From Laguncularia racemosa (Eukaryota > Streptophyta > Magnoliopsida > Myrtales > Combretaceae): 64,000 bases of DNA. The notes beneath the pieces are model-generated. The model was not told where the DNA came from, made no database searches, and saw only the letters and a program-made list of their open reading frames with translations. Shown here piece by piece: positions 1 to 13,224 of this stretch. Location: contig JBBMOL010000558.1 of assembly GCA_037954665.1 (NCBI GenBank), positions 62,001 to 126,000 of the forward strand, given 5' to 3'. Positions within the stretch are counted from its first letter, which is position 1; every line of letters starts with the position of its first letter. The position numbers and the translations under genes were made by a program.

Positions 1-1
1 T

Positions 2-2912
2 ATGAAGAAGAATCTTCTCTCGGTAGCATAATTAACATCTTCTGGTCATTTTGTCTTGTTTGGATCGCGAGATGTGAAGGTATATCTTGATCTTGAGATT
101 ATAGAAGAGCCAGTGATGAAAGGATGAAGGTTAGAGTCGGTCTATGTGTTGTCAACATAGACTGCATATGTGGACAAGGTAAAAAGGAACGAGACTACTA
201 ATTTATGGCATATGTGGCTAAGTCATGTTAGCTACTCCAAGCTAGATGTGATGATGAAGAAGTTAATGCTGAAGGGACTTCATCAAATTGAAGTTAGAAT
301 AGACACAGTGTGTGCAGGTTGTTAGTATGGAAAAGCACACCAGTTGCCATTTGAAGAGTCCAAATTTAAAGCAAAGGAACCATTAGAGTTAGTACACTTT
401 GATGTGTTTGGGCTAGTTAAGCAAGCTTCGATTGGTGAAATGAAGTACATGGTGACCTTCATTGATGACTTCTCAAGGTATGTGTGGGTTTACTTTAAGA
501 AAGAAAAATCTGAGACTATTTCAAAATTTAGAGAGTTCAAGAAGGAAGTAGAAGCAGAGGTTGATGGAAAGGTTCGTTGTCTACGCACCGACAATGGAGG
601 AGAATTCACCTCAGATGAGTTCTTAAATTTCCTTCAAGAGTCTAGAATACATCATCAATTCACATGTCCTAACACACCACAGCAAAATGGCATAGCAGAA
701 AGGAAGAACCGGCACCTAGCTAAAATATGTCGAAGTATGCTTTACGCTAAAAATGTTCTTGGACGATTTTGGGTAGAAGCAATGAGGACGGCAGCATTTG
801 TGATAAATAGGCTTCCTCAACAAAGGTTAAGTTTCCTTTCACCCTTTGAGAAGTTATGGAGTACGAAGCCTACTGTAAGTTATTTCAAAGTTTTTGGTTG
901 TGTATGCTATGTATTTGTACCTGATCATTTACGTAGCAAGATGGACAAGAAGGCTGTTAGGTGTATCTTTGTAGGATATGACAGTCATAGGAAAGGATGG
1001 CGGTGATGTAATCCAATAAATGGGAAGTGCTACACATCCCGGAATGTGGTGTTTGATGAAGCTTCATCATGGTGGTCTTTAGATAAGGAAGTACTATCAG
1101 ACTCAGATGTTTTTAAGGAGGCATTGGAACATCCTCAAATCCACCTAAGTCTAGATGAAGCTGAAGGTATTGACGACAAAGGTAATGCCGAGGAAGACGG
1201 TGCTCAAAATCCTTGGCAAACTGGTGTGTATCAACATCCAAGCAAAGAAGGTGAGTCTAGTGTAATGTTAACACCAACTCTGCTCAGAAGGTCAACAAGA
1301 ACCAAAAAAGCCAAATCCTAAGTATGCCAATGTCGCTATTATAGAAGAAGCAGAAGAGAAAGAGCTAGAGACATATGAGGAAGCATCTCAAAATCCAAAG
1401 TGGATTAAAGCAATAGAGGAGGAAATCACAACGTCAGAATGAAATCAAACTTGGGAGATTGAGCCAAAGCCAAAAGATGTCAAACCTATTTATTGCAAAT
1501 GGGTTTATAAGGTAAAACACTACACAGATGGATCAATTGAGAGGCACAAGGCTCGCCTAGTAGCTTGGGGGTTTTCTCAACAGTATGGACTAGACTATGA
1601 TGAAACGTTTAGTCCAATAGCGAAGCTTACAACCGTTCAAGTCCTACTTGCACTTGCAGCTAACAAGGATTGGAACCTTTGGCAAGTGGATGTAAAGAAT
1701 GCATTTTTGCATAGAGAATTGGATCGGGAGATCTACATGTATCAACCAGTGGGCTTTCAGAGTCGAGAATATCCAGAGTATGTGTGTAAGCTTTGGAAGG
1801 TGCTTAATGGATTAAAACAGGCACCAAGGGCTTGGTATGGTAAGATTGCTGAATTTCTTACTCATAGTGGTTATTCGATAGTACCGGTAGATTCTAGTTT
1901 GTTTGTCAAAGCTGTTGGAAGCAAACTAGCTATTGTGCTAGTGTATGTAGATGATTTGATTCTTACAGGAGATTGTGAGGAAGAAATTCTCCGAACAAAA
2001 GAGAATTTGTCAATTCATTTTCAAATGAAAGAGCTTGGACAACTTAACCACTTCCTTGGTTTGGAGGTTGACCATAGTAAAGATGGGATCTTGCTCCATC
2101 AACAAAAGTATTCCAAAGACTTGTTGAAGAAGTTTGGACTGCTCAATTGCAAGCCGATATCAACACCGATGGAGCCAAATCTCAAGATGTGTGCTCACGA
2201 AGGAAAAGACTTGGAAGATGCGACTATGTATCGGCAATTGGTGGGTAGTTTAATCTACCTAACTCTGACAAGACCCGACATTTCTTATGTTGTTGGTGTG
2301 ATGAGTCAGTACATACAAAATCCGAAGAAGTCTCTCTTAAAAGCAGTTCAAAGGATTTTGAGATATGTTAAGGGTACACTTGGGTATGGCATTATGTACA
2401 AGAGAAGTGGAGGTTGCAAGCTGGTTGGCTATTGTGATGTTGACTACGCAGGCGATCATGATACCTGACGTTCTACTAGCGGGTATGTGTTTATGCTTAG
2501 GTCCGGAGCAATTTCTTGGTGCAACAAGAGGCAACCAACTATCTCTTTATCATCAACTAAAGCGGAGTATCGGGCAGCAGCTATGGCAGCTCAAGAGAGC
2601 ACTTGGCTTATGCAATTGTTGAGGGATTTACATCAGCCAATAGAGTATGCGACTCCGTTATATTGTGACAATCAGTCGGCTATACGCTTAGCAGAGAATC
2701 CGGTGTTTCATACAAGGACTAAGCATGTGGAAGTACATTATCAATTTATCAGGTAAAAAGTCCTTGAAGAAGAAGTGGAGTTAAGGCAAATCAAGACAAG
2801 GGATCAAGTTGCAGATGTATTTACAAAAGGCTTGAGTAGCAACAAGTTTGAAGGTTTCTGTCATCAGCTTGGCATGGTGAATAGAGTGGAAGCTGATGTT
2901 GAGGGAGAGTAT
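2..2912 (+). pseudogene. Copia pol relic: GAG-pre-integrase, integrase, RT, RNase H
   Basis: The frame starts with MKKNLLSVA and is stopped at 29, where the family usually has Gln. The integrase zinc region shows WHMWLSH and a C-x-x-C pair, with a stop (TAG) right after the second Cys. The integrase core keeps its acidic residues: Asp in HFDVFG, Asp in RTDNGGEF, Glu in NGIAERKN. A stop at 1004-1006 interrupts the integrase C-terminus, and the frame changes near 1318. RT begins around 1400 with a stop near 1440, then has WQVDVKNAFL and the catalytic YVDDLILTGD (about 1945-1975). RNase H (about 2250-2860) has ISWCNKRQPT, SSTKAEYRAA and CDNQSAIRLAENP, with stops at 2466 and 2755. Most of the protein is still readable, so decay is moderate. 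Each domain was probably functional in the ancestor; this copy is not. Confidence 0.93.
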
Positions 2913-3222
2913 TAAACAAATCAACATCAGATTTTATTTGACCGAGTATTATGCATAGTTAATAGTTTATTTATTTATTTGTTTGTTATTAAGTCCTTAT
3001 CCATTTGTTTGTTTGTTTTTTACCGAGTCTTTAGTAGTCTACAAGGGGGATAATGATGAGTTAGAGTTATTGCTTAAAAAGTGGAAAACATGTATCATTG
3101 TAATATCTGGTTTTGTTATTTTTTGTAATCCTATAAATAGGCTATTTTTTTAGTCTAATAAAGCATGGCTTTATCCTCTACTGTGTTTTCTTCATCATCA
3201 TTTTTGTAAGAAAATGTTAATA
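2910..3222 (+). repeat. 3' LTR of the copia element
   Basis: The LTR follows the purine-rich tract gaggga at about 2901-2909. The left end reads tattaaaca and the right end about gttaata, both one step from the TGTTAA...TTAACA ends usual in plant copia LTRs. It carries a TATA-like tataaata near 3133 and an aataaa-type signal near 3158, the order expected for U3-R-U5. The length of about 313 bp is normal for copia. Ends are good to a few bases because the partner LTR is outside the window. Confidence 0.75.
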
Positions 3223-4214
3223 TTGTACTTATACACTTCCTTTGACATAGTACTAGCTCTGAAACATTGGAATTGGCTGCTAAATTAATTATCAGCGATA
3301 TCTAAACAATTTTAATGCTATCTTATATTAACACATTTCTGATACTAAATAAATACAATCCTACAATAACCGACCAACACGAATTGTCTTCTCGAATTAG
3401 GGTAAAGGGCATGTGGATTGGAGGCCAAGCTATTGATAGGGGGTGGAAGATGCTGTATCTAAGGGCTGCCGATGGTCGAGGATGAAATGGTTGGACGTAA
3501 TGTTGGCTACCGGAGCTTTTTCGCTCTCTTCTTTTTCAATGTCATTATATATAATGAAAATGAAACTACTCATTTGAAGCTATCACAAAATTGTTGATGA
3601 TAACATGAATGATTTGATTTTGAAATTAACTTTAAACATAAACCATTTTGAGTATACTTATTATCACCAAAAAAAAAATTCTAAGTCTCGCTGTTTACTT
3701 TTAATAAGCTATTGACTTTTCATACAAACGCTACAGTAGCTACAAGTTAATACCACCACTTTCCTTGATTTTACTACGATAATATTCGAGTATATATCAT
3801 AATCAATATCGAGTTATTGCACAATTTGTAATACTATACCGTATACATGCATGTGTATATCGGCTAGTCCGACTTTCATAGCATTTCCAAAATTAGAAAA
3901 GCTACACAACTTAACTGGAGTATATAAATATCATAATCACCGATTCAAAAGCAAGAAGTTGAAATTAAAAAAAAAAAACCATTCTTTAATTGTGTATACA
4001 TAATATAACATCAAAATTTCAACTGGCTCAAAGATTGCAAAAAAGGGTACACTTTGAATAAAAAGCAAAAACATTTACTACAGTAAAGGTAATTTTTGTT
4101 TATTGTTAATAAGTACCTCATCAATAAGAAAAAAAAAAGCTGGTATTAATGCATTCCGTATATAGATAGGTAGTAGACAAATACAAATGAGCAGGTAAGA
4201 GGACTATATTTAAT
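3223..4214. other. Intergenic, no gene seen
   Basis: AT-rich DNA with short A runs, between the copia LTR and the peptide gene. It includes the 3' flank of the minus-strand peptide gene. No supported coding region or repeat was found. Confidence 0.6.
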
Positions 4215-5231
4215 TTAGTTGTGCTTGGGTGGGTGGTGCCTAGGTGCATGATAATCTGCGTTGAAAGCAACAAAACCACCTCCATCAGCCTCTTCATCAT
4301 CAGCATCGTGAGATATTTGGGCCACATTAGGGTTTAAAGTCTTTACACTGGCCGCCTTTTGATCTCCATTTTTCTCTGTCATCAGTTTTCTTGGTGCAAA
4401 TGATATATTAATCATGATATAACTTTGACCATTTAATTTTTCCTGCTAGAAATGAAATAAAGAAATATTAATTGTAATGTAGCATGTTCGATCTTATCGT
4501 TGATAAATAATTATAATCGTAAGAAAACGATCAATCAAAAGGGGAAATGATTAAAGCTAAAAGAAAAAAAAAAAAAAAGAAGAATTCTTGATCCGACTAA
4601 ATTGGCATGTTGAAACAAGGCCTTGAAAATTTTACACTTTATGCTTGATATAACAACTCATTCTTTGGTTAAAATTAGAGACAAAAAAAACATAGGCCTT
4701 GATATCATTTCTCAATTACTCTTTTTTGGTAGTACACATAATGCTTAAAAAACTGAATAGATTTTATAAATTTTACAGTCAACAAGTGTTTTCGAAGCGT
4801 CATATCAGTAAAAGCATAATAAGCAAATATATACCTGTCTTTCTGGCACCATTATACGGGTTGCTCCTGCAATTAGATTTGAATGGTCAATCATAAATAA
4901 TCAGTTGCTTTGTCAGCATAAATTAAGTATTTGTTTACACACCAAAAAAAGCAAGTACATTGGAAATCCTTTTAACGTAAAGCAGTTTTATATCTTGAAC
5001 TTGATTGAATTTTTGGATAAACTTAAGGGATTTAAGAACTTCTACCATACTTTTTCTCAAAAGAAATCATAGCTAGGTGTTCAGTTGAAGTGAGAACGGA
5101 AAGAGTTAAGATTGAGAAAAATGCTTACCATAATGAGCATATGCAAGAGAGAGCAGGATTGTGAAGAGTATTGCGAAGGATAATAGTATTACTCTCGTAT
5201 ATTGTAACATCATCTCCTTCCCTTTCCCCAT
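4215..5231 (-). CDS. RGF/GOLVEN/CLEL-type secreted peptide hormone precursor (three exons)
   Basis: Three exons on the minus strand join in phase: 5231-5129 (103 nt), 4866-4835 (32 nt) and 4442-4215 (228 nt), each with GT donor and AG acceptor. They give a 120-residue precursor. Residues about 1-31 form a signal peptide: a basic start, a hydrophobic core with LLSFAILFTILLSLA, and a likely cleavage after AYA. The middle is variable and polar, with an acidic DADDEEAD stretch. The last 13 residues, DYHAPRHHPPKHN, directly before the stop, fit the RGF/GLV/CLEL pattern D-Y-x2-P-x2-H-P-P-x-H-N. In that family the Asp-Tyr is Tyr-sulfated by TPST and a Pro is hydroxylated; the mature peptide is secreted and read by RGI-type receptor kinases in root meristem and gravitropic growth. 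An internal RKLM fits the R-x-L-x rule for SBT6.1 cleavage (inference). The 32 nt middle exon explains why no long ORF marks the gene. Confidence 0.87.
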
Positions 5232-5296
5232 ACTTTATATATATGTGTGCGTGGTCTTAGTTTTCGGAAGAGAGGAGCAAACTAGGGCTCGGGTTG

Positions 5297-5304
5297 GATT
5301 TATA
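5297..5304 (-). promoter_or_regulatory. Candidate TATA box for the peptide gene
   Basis: On the minus strand ctataaatcc lies about 65-75 bases before the start codon at 5231, leaving room for a short leader. A second TATA-like run (about 5233-5242) abuts the ATG and is less likely to be the promoter. Confidence 0.45.
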
Positions 5305-5399
5305 GTGGACTGACTCGGGGGATAGGGCGACGTATGTGCGACTTTCCATGCATTTGAATGATGTACGTGTAGCGTACCAAGCTAGCCAGGTATACGAGA

Positions 5400-7844
5400 G
5401 CTAAATATAACCAACTATTTTTGAAGGAGTTCTAATTTTCTGGTAACATTGATTAATTTATTCCACTAATATGGCTTTTAATAGTATATCAATATTGCAG
5501 GCTGCATTATTAAGATCGTTATAATATCTCCTCGATTTTATTTTAAGGGAAAGTACTACTTCTCTATTTAATTTTACTATATATGACAAGTTTTTATAAT
5601 TGAAAAGGTTACGTCTATGTCTCAATTTTTTCTTGTATTCTTTGATTATATTAATAAAATTTTAGGTTGGTATCTCTATGGAGTTTGTCATTTATTTAAA
5701 AAGAAAAAAGAAAAAAAAAAGTATACTAGAAATGTGATGATATATTTAATTTTATTTGAAAAGATGAATGGCTCTGATTGTATCGTAGCCAAGAATTCAC
5801 TTAAAGTAAGTTTATGATTTCTAGATTTAAGTTATCAAAGGTGAAATTCAAACCCAAGTCGAAGGAAAGGTCAAAGGTAAAGGACTCAACAACACTATAT
5901 ATGGTTTGCAGAAATTATCCCACTTTATGAAATATAATTATTACATGTTTTGTTTAAACATATCAACCTAAAATCCTAAATGTAAACTATTGACGGTGCC
6001 TTAGTCACTTGCTAAACACAAAAGAAAAACAATTTACATTTTCGATTGTTAATTGTTAATTTTATATAAAAAAAAAAACAAATATCAAAGATGAAAACTG
6101 TTTATTGATTCCCGATTGTAGTAAAAAGATGAAAAGCTGTTTATCATGTATTTTAATAAGCATTCCGATCATTGATTTTCCATATAAAATGTTATGCATG
6201 AAACATTGTGCGAAACATGTGTCAGACTAGTTGTGATTTAGATTTACGAAAATCTCGAAGTAGCTCCGATCGCGGAGAATTGTTGTAAATTTTCTTTTCA
6301 GTTTTGTTCGTATGCTCGAAATCCAACAGTGGAGGAAATCATGAGGAAGATGTGGCTAGAGAGACCCCATGTAAGTTTGAAAAGAGTTGGTCCATCAAGT
6401 CTTTTTTTACTGTCAGAGAAAGAGAGGGTAGGCTCATTTACGTGGAACGGAAGCTACGTTGTTTTGTGCCTGTTTGCCGCCATGCAATAAACGAGAAAAC
6501 CTTGGATTTTCGAGGTTGCCATGCTCTCATTTCGTGGTTTATATTTTCGATTACCATACGTTTTAGGGTTTCAGGGTTCGAAAAGTGCGCATTTGAAAAC
6601 CCTCATCATATTTAGTAAAGTCAGTGTGATGAAGATTTTTAAATATGTTAAAGGAATTCGAGAGTATAAAATGATTATCAAATAAGATTCTGATAAAATG
6701 ATTTCTAAGATGAGAAATTTGGTTTATGCTACTCTTCTAAAAATACTAATTTAGTGATTTAATTAGTAATACCAAATCTCTAAACCACACTAAAGAAATA
6801 TAAAAAAGAATATTTGCATTTAAAAAGAGAGAGAGAGAGGATTATTATGTAAAAAAAGTAGCAATTAATTAAACTCACATATGAGAAAATTCATGATCAT
6901 ACATTGAATTCAATGGACACCCACCACCACAAATCATGACTTTTGGTTCATTTTTGAGCTAACTATTACATCATTTGAATGTTAACATATCATTTCAAGT
7001 ATAACCTGGCGCAAATTACAGTAAGAGAGGCATACTCTTGTCTAAACAAATGGATTTAGTTATTTATTTTGGTCAAAACGTGCAGAACTCAAAGAGTCAT
7101 ACTGCTCTGTAAAATTGCACTTCATCTTAATGAAGTCTGCAGCTTTTCTATTAACTTCTCATTATAAGAAAGCACTTCATTCGAATGAAATTGCGTAGTT
7201 GAATGATGTGTCCCATCCAAAGGATATAGATTGTAATCATTTTCACTAAACGGGAAATGGGAAATGGGCTTCATTTGGAAGAAGTTAGTCCATTCAAAAG
7301 CAAACCCCTGTATCCTATAAGTTTTGTCCAGCTGACTTTATTATTCAACTGAATAAACCTTATTATGCTAGTGTGTCCTTAGCTAGTTTATTTGGCATTT
7401 AATGCCTAACTAACTTAATAATTAGCAATCCAATTTCCCTCTCGGTGAACCATTGCTTCATTATCAAAATCTGGTTATCTATATTATTAAATTATAAAGA
7501 TACCATTCGATTTGGTATTATAAAGTATACAATTTTTAAAATACTAAAATATATAAAATATATGTAGTTAAGTTGATAGAAAATAATGGTCAGTTTTCTA
7601 TAATAGCACTTTCCACAAAGCAAATAGTTTTTTTATAAAAATATTATATTACCAAAATTATTTAATCATTTTAAATTCAAAATTGAGTAGTTTAATCATT
7701 TTTATCTATCTATATACATAAGTGTTTGATAGAATAAGTTAATGATACAATAAGTCGAAATTCTATCATGCTTTTATCTATATTTTTTTTCCTCTTCCAA
7801 GTACTTTAAGGATAAATATACATGATACAAATCTTTAAATTGAA

Positions 7845-7876
<32 letters not shown>

Positions 7877-8239
7877 CAATTATAATGCATTTCATGTAAG
7901 TAATAAATGAAGTCACAGAGTTTAAAAATTAAACAACAAGAAAAAACCGCTTTAACTGTTGGAGTTAGCTTAGTCAAAATGGTTTCACCTAATTGCACAA
8001 TCTCTTACTTAATCTGAGATTGTTGGCATGCTATAAAATCTCACTATCATTATATTAGACATCATATTTTAGGCAAATATCTATTGGAGCCAATACATGC
8101 ATTGCCCTAGTATTAACTATTTGCAGACAACCAAATGAGCATTCCATTATATCCATAGTACCATATTTATGGGACTTCGTTGTTACACTTACATTACACA
8201 GTCTCCATATCTATTCCTTAACTATTTAACTATTTATAC
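5400..8239. other. Intergenic, no gene seen
   Basis: AT-rich DNA with simple repeats, including an uninterrupted AT run at 7849-7876 and a short GA run near 6828. The open frame at 6304-6615 has no domain, no homology I recognise and composition like its surroundings, so I do not call it a gene. Confidence 0.6.
7849..7876. repeat. (AT)n microsatellite
   Basis: About 14 uninterrupted AT units. Confidence 0.9.
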
Positions 8240-8690
8240 CCCTTGATCCACCATTGGTTATACCTTCATCTTTGGGATTAATCTTATCTATTAGCACTCT
8301 AGATAACGACCTATTATATGTCGTAACTCTATTGAGATGATGTACAAAGCTTGCCTATGCGGTCACTAAATCCACCTGGATTTGCTAGTTAGCCAAGGAG
8401 TTGAGGGTCCACGATCATCCTATCATTTTGTGCTATGACAATCTCGATCCCACCTGTATCTTAGCAAATCTTACTTATTTTTGCATGTCGACATTTATTA
8501 TCATTGGAAAAGATTGCTATTGACCAAGTCATTGTTGGACATAGTCCTACTTGAAGTCAAAATGCTTTCATTTTCATCAAGAACTTCTGCACATCAAACT
8601 TCTCGAATTCCTCGCATTGATATTTGTATCTTGAGATTTAAGAGAGCAACTAGTGTATATTACCTGTATATTGTATGATACAAGGGTATT
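8240..8690 (+). pseudogene. Copia RNase H relic, heavily decayed
   Basis: Reading with frame changes, the plus strand shows the end of a copia RNase H: a KLAYAVTK-like stretch near 8350, then STWIC...LAKELRVHDHPI and LCYDN near 8370-8440, and HVDIYYHW near 8482-8505. These match in order the family pattern for the region ending in the CDN box and the TKH-[IV]-[ED]-I motif. The following AT-rich part may include a decayed LTR. No frame survives for more than about 40 codons. It is too decayed to assign to either of the other copia fragments in the window. Confidence 0.65.
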
Positions 8691-11130
8691 GTGTTTTTTA
8701 TATTGCTCTACCGATACAAAACCCAGTTATTATATATAAAATCAATGCATTTACTATTTGAATCTAGCCACTCAGCTTTCATTTATGAAATTATGTATTT
8801 ATAATAATGTTGCCACAACGGTTGATTAAGTAGTTAAAAAGAGTATTTCTTTTTTCATCTTTTTATATAATTAATTCTTAATAAAATATATAATTAATAT
8901 AAAAAAAGCGTGAAAGTTTTTTTTTTTTTCTTACCTATCATCTTAAGAATCTCGGATGCATGTTAATATTTACCAAAAAATAATGTTACCCTTGTTAGAA
9001 ATTCTGAAGCAGAAACAAACGACGTTTATTCCAAGTTCCTTTTTCAGTGGGTGCCTGTCGCTAACTCACATTGTAACTATAAAAACCATTAATTGTAAAA
9101 ACCAACTATCATGGAATTAATCATTCTTGGTTCGAAAATTGTGCAAAAATATTGAATCGGTCTTACATGCCGACTGCCAAAGCATGTTCTCTGAAATAAA
9201 AATCATATGCCCGTATCCCGAATGACGATAAAATTTACAAAATTAACGTTATTAGTGCTTCCCATGTGGTCCTCAAACAAAGTCCAATGTTTTCTTTTGG
9301 TTAATTCCCTCAGGCATATGAAAAACGCCCTTTTTCTTTCTTTCTTTCTTTTTTTTTTAATAAGCCAAGCTAAATATTCAAGTAGGACCCAAGTTGGCCT
9401 CTCTTCTTTAGTAGAATTTACATGTAGTGCTAATTTAATTTTGTTAAAGTAGTCTCGTTGTTTCATTAAAGGATGATCCAGTGCACTTATAAAGAAACTT
9501 TCCATAGTGTAGTCTTATATGGAGATGTGAATATATATATATATTATGATTTGATTTTTTAAATAATTTTTTCTAGTAAACTCAGTAATTTTTTTTTTCA
9601 ATAATTATAATAAACGATGTAAATTCAAACTTGGTTTGTTTTATTGCAAAATTAACATTTATGTCATTAAGTTATAAAAATTTTTACTTTATTTTATAAA
9701 TATATTGAGATAGATTTGTAAAACTTTTGATGAGTCAAGTATTTTATACTCGCCTCTCTAAATCATACAAGTGGTACAAATCTGAAATAGACAATTATCA
9801 AGATAGAAGAATATATGCTAATTAATTTCATCAAATGAGATTATAGACGGCATGTTGCGACTAGAATAGCCTCGAAGTAATTATATTGTGCTTGACAAAT
9901 ATCTAACTTGACACGAATTTATACATCGAAAAAATTAGGACATTAATTATTTATTTAAAATGTTATTTATGAGGACCTAAGTAGATATTAGGCATCGATG
10001 GTTAATTTTAAGTTTTTAATTTTAGAAACCTAATCCAATAAAATATGCTATGACCTTTCATCCACTATAGATACTGAAAGTCTGGAGCATGTTAATAGTA
10101 CATCCTATATAACATAAATCCATGCACCATGAGGCAAAACATAGATGATCAACATCTTAAAATATCCTCGATAAACGTAATCATTATGTCAGTAACCAAC
10201 CAACATTGAATCGCTTATGTCAAATAGATAATTGACATCTCAAAATATCCTTACCAAATATAATCATTATACGAGTAACCAATCAATATTAAGTCACTCA
10301 TGTGACATTGATTTTGCAGAATGAAATAAGCATTTAATGGAATAATTATTATAAAAGATTGAAAAAAGGCTATAATAAAGCTTTAATAAATGAATAGAAT
10401 TGTTATTATTTTATTTATTTAGCAAAATGATTTTAAGAAATAAAAATTGGATAGCTTAAAATATATATTTATATTATATTAAATACATAATAATTATTAA
10501 ATTTTATATTAATATAATGTGCTATACATTATATATTACTATATATTATATAATTAAGCTATTATGTTGCATATTATTTGTGTTTATTATATAGTAATTT
10601 AGTTTTAATAAAGTAATATTTGTAATCAATATAACAAATAGTTATAACTACATTATATTATTTGGTTAATTGTAATTGTATTATTAAGTACCATAATTGT
10701 ATAATTGATATCTATTAAGTATCAAATAATAATAATAATAATAAATTTTTACATTAATATCATATATATTATATTTTGTAAATTAATAAATATTATGTGA
10801 TTAGCTTATTATATTATATTTCCATTTAAATTTATAATGTTAAATTCTAAGTAAAATATTGTTTTTAGAGAATTATAATTACAATAAAATAAATCTAATG
10901 AAATTGTAACGTATGCAATAACAATTATGTACTATAATATAATTTTTAAATATCATTATTAAGTTATAAATAGATATGTAGTCATAACATGATTATTATA
11001 ATGTAACGTAAATTTATATTGTGTATTGTTGATATTTACCAAACCCATTCCACTTATAATATAATATAACTTATGTTTATTAATATCATGGACATATGCT
11101 GATATGATATTATAATGTTTAACTACATCT
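8691..11130. other. Very AT-rich intergenic DNA, no gene seen
   Basis: Extreme AT content, especially 10420-11130, with AAT-type microsatellite near 10726-10742. Opposing open frames at 9203-9505 are low-complexity (Lys/Phe-rich over A/T and CTTT runs) and not supported as genes. A two-copy 83 bp tandem repeat is listed separately. Confidence 0.55.
10145..10311. repeat. Two-copy tandem repeat, period about 83 bp
   Basis: The unit containing catcttaaaatatcc at 10153 recurs as catctcaaaatatcc at about 10236. Both are followed by matching words (aatcattat, agtaaccaa, then tcgcttatgt versus tcactcatgt). The copies differ at many sites, so the duplication is old. Confidence 0.65.
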
Positions 11131-13224
11131 ATTAGATATATTATATCTTAATTTTAACTTAACATTATTTATATTCATTAACATTTATAATATTATTATT
11201 TATATCGCCATGGAAATGGCGAGCTTGGTGAGGTGGCAATGGTAGTTAAGGCAGTGGCATTAGTTTGGTGGTGGAGTGATTTACGCTTTTAAGGGCAGTC
11301 ATGGAAATAGCTTATGGACAGCTAAGTAATAACTATTTATGGGATGTAATTATGAATCCCAATTCAACATTTTTAGCAGCTATTACGTGTTAAAATAGTT
11401 GTTTCTAAAGAATAATGGGAAACAGAATAACCATTTAACTCAAGTAAACATAATATTGGCATTTGCTTTATTTTGGCCAATTAGTATTCTATAAACAATC
11501 GAGAGGTAGAATGGAGCTTACTCCATCTCAATTTGAAGTTTTATACATACTATGTGGGTTATAAAAACCTTAATATTGAACACTTATCTAATGGAAAAAA
11601 GAAAGTCAATTCATTTTAGTAACTTAATTATTTAAAATCTAAAGGCTTGATTAGAAGTTTGATTTAATATATTGGATTCCATATATGAAACTAAAATACC
11701 ATATAAAAAATAATCTGAATACAAAAACATATCTGAAACTATAGTGAAGACATGATTGAGTTATATATATAGTTCTTGATCGTCCAATTCCAAACTAAGT
11801 TATATCCTTTTTCTCTAGAGAATGTCTTTGACTCCATAGAATGTATTTATGCGGTTGCTTGGTTCCACAAACCCTAGTAATTACTCTAATTATTCCAATT
11901 TCTATATTTAGCCCGTGATAGTAAAATTATCTCCAACAAAATAGTCTGAAATACTTATAGAAATGAACTTTTCTAAAAGTAATTAACAGAAAGTTCATGA
12001 CAAAGAAGATGGATCAACCTTAACCTCGGAGAAAGAGATTTCAATTTTCTAGGTATTCAAGGAGACAAGATAGGATTTGACCTTCAAAGTTCAAATTCCG
12101 TGTGCAGTTTTTCTAGTGATAGCAATTATAAATAAGATAAATCACAAATACACTCCCTTTATCCATATTTTAAATGTGCTTAACTATTTTTCTTTAAAAT
12201 TGTACATTTACATCTCAAATCTTAATAAAAAGAAAAAAAAAAAAGAAGAGAGAGAAAGAAAAAGAGAGCTCAAATGTACATTTATTAGATACAATGTTCA
12301 CTTCACACCACCTATAAATCTTTCACTTCTATCAATAGGCTTCATGAATTAAGAACTCAAAAGATCTAATTTGGGGAAAAAATTTAGTCTCTTTTTGCAA
12401 TCATTTTGTAAAGTTATGCAAGTAAATTAAACAGACCAATTCGACTCGACCCACTTTGGAACACAAGTTAAATGGGTCAATTCATCACAAACCATTTAAT
12501 AAATGGATCAAAATTTGTTGATCCTAACCTAACTCATATGGGTTGATGGATTAAATGAGCACACCCATTTAGCCCATTTATATATTTTGGTGAGTTAAAT
12601 GAGCCAATATTGCCGCTAATCTGTAATATACTAACAATAGATTTTATTTTGTTTCCATTTAAAATTGTACAAAATAAAAAATCTATAGTGACCATATATA
12701 ATTTATATAGCAACATGATAAATTGACTTAATATTTTATCTCATAATATAAATATTCTAATTATCACATTTTATGTTATGGATATTATAAAATGATGGAA
12801 GGATTAAGAGATAAAACAAATGGGGAAAATGAAAGGACTAAGAGAAGAAAGTAAGAAAGAAAAATAAGGAAAATGATGATGAATGATGATATAAGACTTA
12901 GATTTTAGTTTATTAGATTAACTTTAAAAATGAAGTGAATTAATGATTTAATATTACGTTGTGAATATGATATGCAACTAGGTTAACCTATGCTAAATTT
13001 TGTTTTTTATTTTTTTTAGATTAGTGGGTTAACTCGTGGGTTAAACGAGTTGACCCACTTTAACTCTAGGGTTAAATGGGTTTGACTTGTTTGGCCCACT
13101 TTTCAAATAGATTAAAAAATTTAATCATAACCCCTTTTTTAGGCAAATTAAATAGGTTGATCCATGAAGCATGACTCATTTACATAGCTTTACCATTGGT
13201 TCTTTTTTATACAGGAGGTATGCA
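11131..13224. repeat. Copy 1 of a 2.09 kb direct tandem duplication
   Basis: The segment from attagatatatt at 11131 to 13224 is repeated head-to-tail immediately after. Landmarks such as catggaaatggcgagcttgg, the GA-rich tract before gctcaaatg, and the cacccatttagcccattt block occur once per copy in the same order. It holds no convincing gene. A block near 12430-12600 and another near 13015-13090 carry acccatttaaccc-type words partly in inverted orientation, a look common in non-autonomous DNA transposons, but no clear ends were found. Confidence 0.93.

Larger units (their letters stand above)
1..3222 (+). mobile_element. Ty1/copia LTR retrotransposon, 5' end outside the window, degenerate
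   Basis: The window opens inside the coding region of a copia element. Domains run in copia order on the plus strand: GAG-pre-integrase, integrase, reverse transcriptase, RNase H, purine-rich tract, 3' LTR. The integrase-before-RT order separates Ty1/copia from Ty3/gypsy. The 5' LTR, primer site and gag lie upstream of base 1, so no target-site duplication can be checked. Stops and at least one frame change break the reading frame, so the element cannot make its own polyprotein. Confidence 0.95.

Noticed and set aside
6304..6615. 103-codon open frame on the plus strand
   Set aside because: No domain, no splice partners, composition like the surrounding DNA.
9203..9505. Overlapping open frames on both strands
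   Set aside because: Both run over CTTT and A/T homopolymers. Lys/Arg- and Phe-rich products with no motif; chance frames.
12077..12352. Open frames in the tandem duplication (also 14211 and 14606)
   Set aside because: Equivalent positions in the two copies do not keep the same frame or product.
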